This document shows, piece by piece, positions 6,585-12,800 of a stretch of 15,870 nt of DNA. The stretch covers positions 1 to 15,870 of the forward strand of contig JAFRLD010000252.1 of the NCBI GenBank assembly GCA_017431395.1, given 5' to 3'. Source of the stretch: Bacillota bacterium (lineage in GTDB: Bacteria > Bacillota > Clostridia > Peptostreptococcales > Anaerovoracaceae). The notes below the pieces were generated by a model. It saw only the letters and a list, made by a program, of their open reading frames with translations. It was not told where the DNA came from and made no database searches. Position 1 is the stretch's first letter. Each line of letters starts with the position of its first letter. A program made the position numbers and the translations under genes.

Positions 6585-7457
6585 TTATCCGTTCAGGATC
6601 TCCACGTCCTCCAGAAAACGCCGCATACCGTCCGGCGCTTCCGAGAGGTCTTCCAGGTTGGTGTCCCCAAGCTGGACCAATTTGACGCTCCCGTGGTAAT
6701 CGCTGCCTGCGGTGACATACAGGTCATTCTTCTCCGCAAGCTCGAGCATTCCGCTCTGTATTCTCGGCGTGAATCCGGAATAGTATGCTTCTACACCGGC
6801 GAGTCCGTACTCCATCAGATGTTGCAGCCGTTCGTCCATCTCCTCCCCAAGGATCAGATCGTCTCCGGACCCATAGGCAGGATGGGCGAGGACCGGGATC
6901 CCCCCGCTTTTCAGGATCCCCTCGATCGCTTTTTCCGGACGGACATTCGCGTTCCCGAATCGTTTCTTATCTATGTAATCATTCATCGCCTGTTTTATGG
7001 ACTCGGCATACCCGTGCTTGATCATCAGGGCCGCGATATGCGGTTTGCCCGGATTGTCTCTGGACAAAAGCTCTGTGATCTCCTCTTCAGGAAACTCGAA
7101 GCCGAATTCTTCTTTCAGAAACTCCAGCCGGGCGGAAGTCTTCTTCATGCGCAGTTCGTGACCTTCCCGGACGACCTCTCCGATCCCGGGGACCTCCGGG
7201 TCATACCCGTATCCCAGGATGTGGTATTTCCCTTGCTCATCTTTGCATGAGAACTCGACTCCGCGGATATACGGAAGCCGTTCCTCCGGCGCGCACTTCG
7301 CGTATAACAAAGGCAGGTCCGTCCCCGCCTTGATCGCGTCGTGATCCGTCACGGAGAACAGGTCCAGCCCGGCTTCCCGGACGCGTATAATGATCTCTTC
7401 CAGACTGTCTGATCCATCCGAAATGTTTGTATGCATGTGAAGATCGATTCGTTTCAT
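6585..7457 (-). CDS. PHP-domain phosphoesterase (RNase AM/TrpH-like)
   Basis: A 290-residue metal-dependent phosphoesterase of the polymerase-and-histidinol-phosphatase superfamily. Metal ligands are all visible: D5-L-H7-M-H9, D14, T37-D38-H39-D40, E68 in GVEFS, H192 in PVLAHPAYG, and D253-Y-H255 in GSDYHG. Length and block order fit the YciV/TrpH group, whose E. coli member (RNase AM) removes 5' nucleotides from RNA and acts on nucleoside 3',5'-bisphosphates; this substrate is an inference. I start at 7457 because the DLHMHTN block must be N-terminal and AAAGGG plus AGGA precede this ATG; the longer frame adds residues unlike the family. It is first gene of the unit, 24 bases before the racemase-like gene. 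Confidence 0.9.
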   Translation of the reverse strand: MKRIDLHMHTNISDGSDSLEEIIIRVREAGLDLFSVTDHDAIKAGTDLPLLYAKCAPEERLPYIRGVEFSCKDEQGKYHILGYGYDPEVPGIGEVVREGHELRMKKTSARLEFLKEEFGFEFPEEEITELLSRDNPGKPHIAALMIKHGYAESIKQAMNDYIDKKRFGNANVRPEKAIEGILKSGGIPVLAHPAYGSGDDLILGEEMDERLQHLMEYGLAGVEAYYSGFTPRIQSGMLELAEKNDLYVTAGSDYHGSVKLVQLGDTNLEDLSEAPDGMRRFLEDVEILNG

Positions 7458-7492
7458 TCCTGCTGCCCTTTCTGTCGTTCTCACCATATGAT

Positions 7493-7498
7493 ATTGTA
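7493..7498 (-). promoter_or_regulatory. possible extended -10 of the PHP-alsD-EamA operon
   Basis: Minus strand TGG-TACAAT, an extended -10 located 36 bases before the ATG at 7457; no clear -35 is seen. The neighbouring CATATGATAT (7485-7494) followed by TGTAC recurs at 9781-9797 near the promoter of the giant surface protein. Confidence 0.35.
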
Positions 7499-7564
7499 CC
7501 ACGACCTCGGTCCCCGAAACAGATAGAATTCGTTGATGCGTGGTTGAGAGGCGGCTGATGCGTA

Positions 7565-7616
7565 TTTGCACAGGATAATATGCAAATTTGCAACACTTAT
7601 TACCGCAAATTAATTA
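7565..7616 (+). promoter_or_regulatory. TTTGCA half-site cluster over a candidate CoA-transferase promoter
   Basis: Four TTTGCA-type half-sites lie in 45 bases: TTTGCA (7565-7570), TGCAAA (7581-7586), TTTGCA (7587-7592) and CGCAAA (7604-7609). The middle two form the perfect 12-base palindrome TGCAAATTTGCA. A candidate promoter, TTGCAA (7588-7593), 17-base spacer, TAATTA (7611-7616), lies inside the cluster, so a bound regulator would block it. A second possible -10, CATAAT (7656-7661), lies downstream. The regulator is unknown. Confidence 0.45.
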
Positions 7617-7665
7617 TTTATCGTCAAAAAGCGATTTTTTGTATTAGAATCGGGACATAATCAAG

Positions 7666-7686
7666 GTTCAACATAAAAGTTCAACA
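7666..7686 (+). repeat. GTTCAACA direct repeat in the CoA-transferase leader
   Basis: GTTCAACA occurs at 7666-7673 and again at 7679-7686, a 13-base period, just before the AGGAGG (7696-7701). It may be part of a leader structure or a protein site; nothing more can be said. Confidence 0.35.
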
Positions 7687-7708
7687 AAATTGTACAGGAG
7701 GAAAACCC

Positions 7709-9058
7709 ATGGAACAAGCTAAAGGAACCCCGATGAACTGGAAAGAGATATATAAAGAAAGACTGACCACCGCAGAGGAAGCTGTAAAACTGATCAAATC
7801 ACATGATCACGTCATTTTCGGCCACTGCATCTGCGAGCCGACCGGTCTGATCGACGCCATGGTCGCGAACCATGACGCTTATAGAGGCGTACATATCACT
7901 CATATGGTCTCCCTTGGCAAGGGTGAGTACACCGACCCGAAATACAAAGATAATTTTACTTTCGACGGCATCTTCTTCGGAGCCGGAACGAGAAACAGTA
8001 TCGCCCACGGTAACGGCGACGTTATCCCGGTCTACTTCTCCGAGCTGCCGATCTGGATGAGACGCGGCATCTTGAACTTCGATGTCTGCCTGGTCATGGT
8101 TTCCCCGCCGGATCAGTGGGGCTACTGCAACCTGGGCGTTGAGTCCGGATATACCTTCCAGGCGATGCGCTCCGCAAAAACCGTCATCGCGCAGGTCAAC
8201 AGCAACATGCCGTTCGCATATGGTGATACCCACATCCACGTCAGCCAGCTGGATGCCATCGTAGAGATGGATATGCCTCTGATGGAGCAGCAGCCGGCAG
8301 AGATCGGCGATACCGAAATGGCGATCGGCGAATACTGTGCTTCCCTGATCGAAGACGGTTCCACGCTGCAGCTCGGTATCGGCGCCATCCCGGATGCGGT
8401 ACTCCAGTCCCTGAAGAACCATAAACACCTCGGCATCCATTCCGAGATGATCGCGGATGGTGTTCTGGATCTGGTCGAGGCAGGCGTCATCGACTGCACT
8501 GAGAAAACGCTTCACAAAGGCCAGATCGTCGTCACCTTCCTCATGGGCACGAAACGGCTCTACGATTTCGCGGACCGCAACCCGATGCTGATGCTGCGTC
8601 CGGTCGACTACGTCAATGACCCGACCGTCATCGCGAAGAACAACAAGATGGTCTCCATCAACTCCGCGCTGCAGGTCGACTTCATGGGCCAGGTCGTTGC
8701 CGCTTCCATCGGCACGAGACAGTTCTCCGGCGTTGGCGGACAGGTCGACTTCGTCCGCGGCGCGTCCAGAGCGGAGGACGGCAAGGGCATCTCCATCATC
8801 GCGATGCCATCCATCGTAACCAAGAAGGACGGCACCATCATCTCGAAGATCGTCCCATACATCGATCCGGGTGCTGCGGTAACCACCAACCGCTATGATG
8901 TCGACTACATCATCACCGAATACGGAATCGCCAGAATGAAGGGCAAGACCCTCCGTGAGCGTGCCCGTGCTCTGATCAACATCGCCCACCCGTCCGTCGT
9001 GGATGATCTGTCCAAGGCGTTCGAGGAGCGTTTCAACACTCCGTACGTGGAGGAATAA
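7709..9058 (+). CDS. acetyl-CoA hydrolase/transferase-family CoA-transferase (4-hydroxybutyrate or butyrate type)
   Basis: A 449-residue family I CoA-transferase that exchanges CoA between an acyl-CoA and acetate, a late step in butyrate or 4-hydroxybutyrate fermentation in the cytosol. The catalytic Glu is E246 in LGIHSEMIADGVLDLVEAG; counted from Met9 it is residue 238, the number I recall for Clostridium aminobutyricum AbfT. The CoA-site block GVGGQVDFVRGA is at 341-352, and TEYGIARMKGKTLRERARALINIAHP closes the protein as usual. AGGAGG lies 7 bases before the chosen ATG; Met9 (MNWKEIYKERLTTAEEAVKLI) is the start seen in relatives and has AAGGA before it, so the true start may be at 7733. 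Codon use is strongly biased, suggesting high expression. Whether the preferred substrate is butyryl-, 4-hydroxybutyryl- or another acyl-CoA cannot be decided here. Confidence 0.92.
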   Translation: MEQAKGTPMNWKEIYKERLTTAEEAVKLIKSHDHVIFGHCICEPTGLIDAMVANHDAYRGVHITHMVSLGKGEYTDPKYKDNFTFDGIFFGAGTRNSIAHGNGDVIPVYFSELPIWMRRGILNFDVCLVMVSPPDQWGYCNLGVESGYTFQAMRSAKTVIAQVNSNMPFAYGDTHIHVSQLDAIVEMDMPLMEQQPAEIGDTEMAIGEYCASLIEDGSTLQLGIGAIPDAVLQSLKNHKHLGIHSEMIADGVLDLVEAGVIDCTEKTLHKGQIVVTFLMGTKRLYDFADRNPMLMLRPVDYVNDPTVIAKNNKMVSINSALQVDFMGQVVAASIGTRQFSGVGGQVDFVRGASRAEDGKGISIIAMPSIVTKKDGTIISKIVPYIDPGAAVTTNRYDVDYIITEYGIARMKGKTLRERARALINIAHPSVVDDLSKAFEERFNTPYVEE

Positions 9059-9101
9059 TCAGAATAAGGGTTCAGCCTTTCTGGACAAGTAATACACAGG
9101 G

Positions 9102-9143
9102 AAAAGCTGCAGTGCGAGTGTTCGCGCCGCAGCTTTTTCTTTT
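9102..9143 (+). terminator. strong intrinsic terminator of the CoA-transferase gene
   Basis: AAAAGCTGC (9102-9110) pairs with GCAGCTTTT (9129-9137); inside, GTGCGA (9112-9117) pairs with TCGCGC (9122-9127, one G-T pair) around a GTGT loop. The stem is followed by a T-rich run to 9143. It lies 44 bases past the stop codon. Confidence 0.9.
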
Positions 9144-9221
9144 GGGGGCGAATGGCGGGGCAGTACCCTCGCTCTGTCCTCGTCGCGGTCAGTCTGCATC
9201 CTCCTCTCTCACTGTTCTCGG

Positions 9222-9249
9222 AGAAAGCGGCTAAAAGCCGCCGCTTTCT
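9222..9249. repeat. 10-bp perfect inverted repeat with alternative inner hairpin
   Basis: AGAAAGCGGC (9222-9231) and GCCGCTTTCT (9240-9249) are exact inverse complements with an 8-base loop. An alternative hairpin, GCGGCT-AAA-AGCCGC (9227-9241), uses part of the same bases, so two exclusive folds exist. No clean T-run follows, so it is a poor terminator. Confidence 0.6.
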
Positions 9250-9291
9250 TAACCGCTGAGAGCCCTAGTCCCATGATTGGCAAGCGAAGCG

Positions 9292-9378
9292 CAGACAGAA
9301 TGGTGGCAGGGCCTCTGTCAGAAGTGCAGGAGCTCTGCTCCGTGGCACTTCACGGCCCTTAGCTCGCGCCGTCGGCGC
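9292..9378. repeat. multi-tier hairpin cluster
   Basis: GGGCC (9309-9313) pairs with GGCCC (9354-9358); inside, GAAGTGC (9321-9327) pairs with GCACTTC (9345-9351), and inside that GGAGC (9329-9333) pairs with GCTCC (9337-9341) around TCT. A competing stem is CAGA-CAGA (9294-9299) with TCTGTC (9314-9319). A separate hairpin GCGCC-GTC-GGCGC is at 9366-9378. Confidence 0.6.
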
Positions 9379-9442
9379 ATCTGATCCGCTTTGGAATCCG
9401 CTCCGGCACTGCCCCGCCGCTCGCCCGAAAAAAACAGTTCCG

Positions 9443-9681
9443 AAAACGACGGTTCGCGATTCAGTCTCCCCAGAGCCATCCCAATCGCGAAAAGTCGTTT
9501 CATCATGCTCTGCTCGAAGAAGTTGGCCAGTCACCCGAAAACGACGATTCGCGATTCAACCTCCCCAGAGCCACCTCAATCGCGAAAAGTCGTTTTCTTG
9601 GCTCTTCCCCCATCGTGTCCGCAGACTTTGCGGGAAGGCTGGTTCGCGATCAAGAGCCTCCTCAGACCTGCAAATCGCGAA
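9443..9681. repeat. three palindromic units at an exact 95-bp period
   Basis: Unit A: left arm 9444-9461, right arm 9483-9500 (16 of 18 pairs), 21-base loop. Unit B: left arm 9538-9556, right arm 9578-9596 (17 of 19 pairs), 21-base loop. Unit C keeps only the core TTCGCGAT (9643-9650) / ATCGCGAA (9674-9681). The core left arm starts at 9453, 9548 and 9643 and the core right arm at 9484, 9579 and 9674, so both steps are exactly 95 bases. A and B are nearly identical, including the loop CTCCCCAGAGCCA; the bases between units are divergent. The outer arms AAACGAC and GTCGTTT are conserved in A and B. Confidence 0.9.
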
Positions 9682-9784
9682 TCTTCGTTATGAGGTCGTT
9701 ATGATACCGTTCTCGTAGACCTTGATATGGACTGTAAGACGCGCCAGGATATAAGATTCCTGTATATCGCCTGCTTTAATCATA

Positions 9785-9793
9785 TGATATAAT
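9785..9793 (+). promoter_or_regulatory. extended -10 before the giant surface-protein gene
   Basis: TGATATAAT (9785-9793) is a perfect extended -10; no good -35 is seen 16-18 bases upstream. A 10-base palindrome ATCATATGAT (9779-9788) overlaps it. The leader would be about 30 bases and contains AAGGAG (9816-9821), 8 bases before the ATG. Confidence 0.55.
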
Positions 9794-9829
9794 GTACGAA
9801 ACTTGTAACTGTTCAAAGGAGATGATCCC

Positions 9830-12800
9830 ATGGGTACGTATTTATCGATTCGCAGAACAGGCTTAAAAGCCCTCCTCATCACCGCAGCTGTAATGGTTAT
9901 GCTGGCGCTGTCCGCAGCGTGCGTGTATGCCGCGGACACGGCGTCGATCACTGAAGTCAGTCCGGCAAGTCCGGAAGTAAACAAAGAAATAACCGTCAAG
10001 GCAAAAGGGGACTTTTCACTCTTTAAGTCTGACTATGTCTATTTCCGGGTGACCGCGAACCTGGCCCCTGAGCCTTTTCATGAATACGAAGGGGTGAAAC
10101 GAGGATTTGCCACTTCGATCGCAACTTATAAGTTCACCCCTGCTCAGGAAGGATCCTATCTGATCGAAGTCTGTGCCGGTCCAGCAGATTCCAGCGGGAA
10201 TCATGTGGACCTCGCCGAAGAAGATTTCGTCGCTGAGGACAGCCGGACGATCACTGTCCAAAAGGATATTTCGAAGGCTGAAACCAGCATCGCCATCGAG
10301 AACCCGGTCTACACTGGAAGCGAGCTGACTCCGAAGCCAGTGGTCACGGTGGACGACAAGACGCTCGCTGAGAACACAGACTACGAGATAACATCCTATG
10401 CGAACAACACGAATGCCGGTGAAGCCACTATAACCATCACAGGCAAAGGCTTCTATAAGGGAACGAAGAGTGCATCATTCCAGATCCAGCCCGCGGATAT
10501 CACAGAAGCCTCGGTGACCGGGATCGTTGACAGAGAGTATGGCAGTTACGCTAGCCGGCAGGACCCAAGGGTCGTTCTCAACGAGAAGCTCCTGGTAAAT
10601 GAACAGGATTATGTGTTCGCATGCGAGAATTATGAGAATGCAGGCACGGCGACCGTAGTCATCACAGGCACGAACAACTATGCCGGGGAGATCCGCATCG
10701 ATTATACCGTTGACAAGGTATCCATCCACGACATTGGTGATCCTGCTCTCACGAATCAAACGTATACCGGTTCGCCGATCACATTAAACATGAGTTTATG
10801 GTATGGCAGGACCCTTGTCGAGGGAGAGGACTATACTGCAACCTATGAGAACAATACAGATCCGGGCACGGCGACCGTAACGATTACCGGCATCGGCAAT
10901 TTCAAAGACTCAAAGATCCGAACATTTACCATCAATGAAGCCTCTCCTTTAGGTTCTTTTTACATCGCGTACCCAAAAAATAATACGGAGTTTGATGTTG
11001 GCGAACAGATATACGTGTACGTTTTCAGACTCGTCCACATGGGCTCCGGATATAACTACATATATGCGAGAGTCCTGAAAGACGGGGTGCAGGTGGGAGA
11101 TCTAATAACCTACAATGCGACGGATCCCGGCAATACTCTTATCGCTCAGTTCACCCCGTCTGAAGAAGGCGTGTATACCATCGAGTCGTGCTGGAGTCAA
11201 TATAACGATGTTACAGCCGAAAGTTTCAATCCTATGGCCAGTAACAAGGTCTACGTTGGCGTTACTGGTCCGGACAGCATCAAACGGATCTCCAAAGCGA
11301 CGATCTCAGACGTAGTCGATAAGCAATACACCGGCAATTCCATCACACAGTCCCCAACGGTGACGCTCGATGGCAAAACGCTCGTGAACGGAACCGATTA
11401 CTACATCACCTACCGGAATACGAAATACTCGAATGAGCGCTGTGTCAATGTCGGCACCATCGAACTGATCGTCCATGGCATAGGCAAATACACCGGGACG
11501 GTCAGCAAGACGTTCAAAATCACTCCGAAAGAACTCACCGAAGACATGGTCACCTTGATCCCGGATTCTTTCACCTATACCGGCGAGCTCCAGAAGCCGC
11601 AGTTCACGGTCAAGGACGGATCGCTGCTGCTCGGCGAACCGGGCGACTACCGCTTCACCAATGAAGGCGGCACCGAACCGGGCGAGTACGGGGTCTCCTT
11701 CAGAACTGGTGATACTGGCAACTACGTCGGTGAATTCACCAAAAAATATACGATCAAAAAATGGTCCATCGACAAGGCAGCTGTAACGGTGGATCCGGCA
11801 TCGTATGCATATGACGGTACTGCCAAGGAACCCTCCGTTACCGCCATGCTCAATGGAATCGTCCTTCCGCTGGAAACAGACTTCGATATTTCATACGATA
11901 AGAACACAAATGCCGGCACAGCGAAGGCGATCATTACTGCTAAGGCTGACAGTTACTATACAGGAAGCGCCAGCGGGGACTTCACCATCGAAAAACGAAG
12001 CATCACCGAAGACGGCTTCACCGTTGGCGCGATCGATGAACTGACCTACAACCGTGAGGCGCAAACCCCTGTACCGGAAGTGAAATGGGGCGAGCAGGCG
12101 CTGAAGACCCCGGATGATTTCACCCTCTCCTACGAGAACAATACAAAGGCTGGCCTGGCCACAGCGACCATCACTGGTGCGGGCAACTTTAAGGGCAGCA
12201 GGACGGTCAACTTCAATATTGGCAGGAAGGATCTGAGTGATGAATCCATCACGGTCGATCCGATCCCGGAGCAACCATACAAGAAGGGATCTCCGGTCAC
12301 GCCGGAGGTTACTGTCAAGGACGGCAGCACCGTACTGACGGCTGATGAGATCAGCGTCACGTATAGGGACAACGAACATCCCGGCACCGCTTACGTTACC
12401 ATCACAGGCAAAGGCAACTACAAAGGAGCCATTGATGATGTAGCCTTCGAGATCGGTAAAGCATCGATCAAAAATGCGGAAGTTACCGCTGACCCGGCGA
12501 CCTTCACCTATGATGGTACTGAGAAGAAGCCGAACGTATCCGTCACGCTCGATGGAGAGACGCTGGCGCAGGATCTGTACACCGTTTCCTATGATAACAA
12601 CGTCAATAGTGGAGCGGCGAAGGTGATGGTGACCGCCAAGGAAGACAGCTATTATACGGGGACTGCGACCGGATCCTTTAAGATCGATCCGGCAGACATC
12701 GATTCTGAGCCGGTCACGGTCAAAACGATCGGCGATCTGACTTACAGCCGGAACGCGCAAACACCAGTACCGGAAGTCCTGTTCGACGGAAAGGCTCTCA

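Larger units (their letters stand above)
9144..9829. other. gene-free, hairpin-dense intergenic region
   Basis: I see no credible gene between the CoA-transferase terminator and the surface-protein gene. Instead there is a succession of inverted repeats: 9222-9249, 9309-9358, 9366-9378 and three 95-bp-spaced palindromes at 9443-9681, then a calmer AT-richer stretch with the next promoter. The density of paired segments suggests a structured RNA, a mobile non-coding repeat family, or both. Confidence 0.6.

Noticed and set aside
6159..7250. Plus-strand open frame (363 codons) across the racemase-like and PHP genes
   Set aside because: Antisense to two genes with clear motifs and proper starts; no domain signature seen.
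7799..8989. Long minus-strand open frame (396 codons) opposite the CoA-transferase
   Set aside because: Antisense shadow of a highly biased gene; its translation is an Asp/Arg/Val-rich low-information sequence with no family resemblance or ribosome binding site.
9265..9534. Minus-strand open frame of 89 codons within the hairpin region
   Set aside because: No ribosome binding site; its sequence is Arg/Ser/Pro-rich and simply reads through the inverted repeats.
9443..9681. CRISPR array
   Set aside because: Only three units, each a long palindrome with diverged inter-unit sequence, a 95-bp step and no cas genes; arms rather than short uniform repeats are conserved.
9688..9783. Minus-strand 31-residue peptide (starting MIKAGDIQESYILARL) in the spacer
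   Set aside because: Composition looks protein-like, perhaps a gene remnant, but there is no ribosome binding site and I could not tie it to a family.
9905..9935. Lipoprotein signal (Cys31) in the surface protein
   Set aside because: Residues before the Cys are S-A-A without the usual Leu/Val at -3, and a good type I site (VYA-A) follows three residues later.
11891..12760. Minus-strand open frame (289 codons) inside the surface-protein gene
   Set aside because: It mirrors the repeated codons of the Ig-like domains and shows no independent features.
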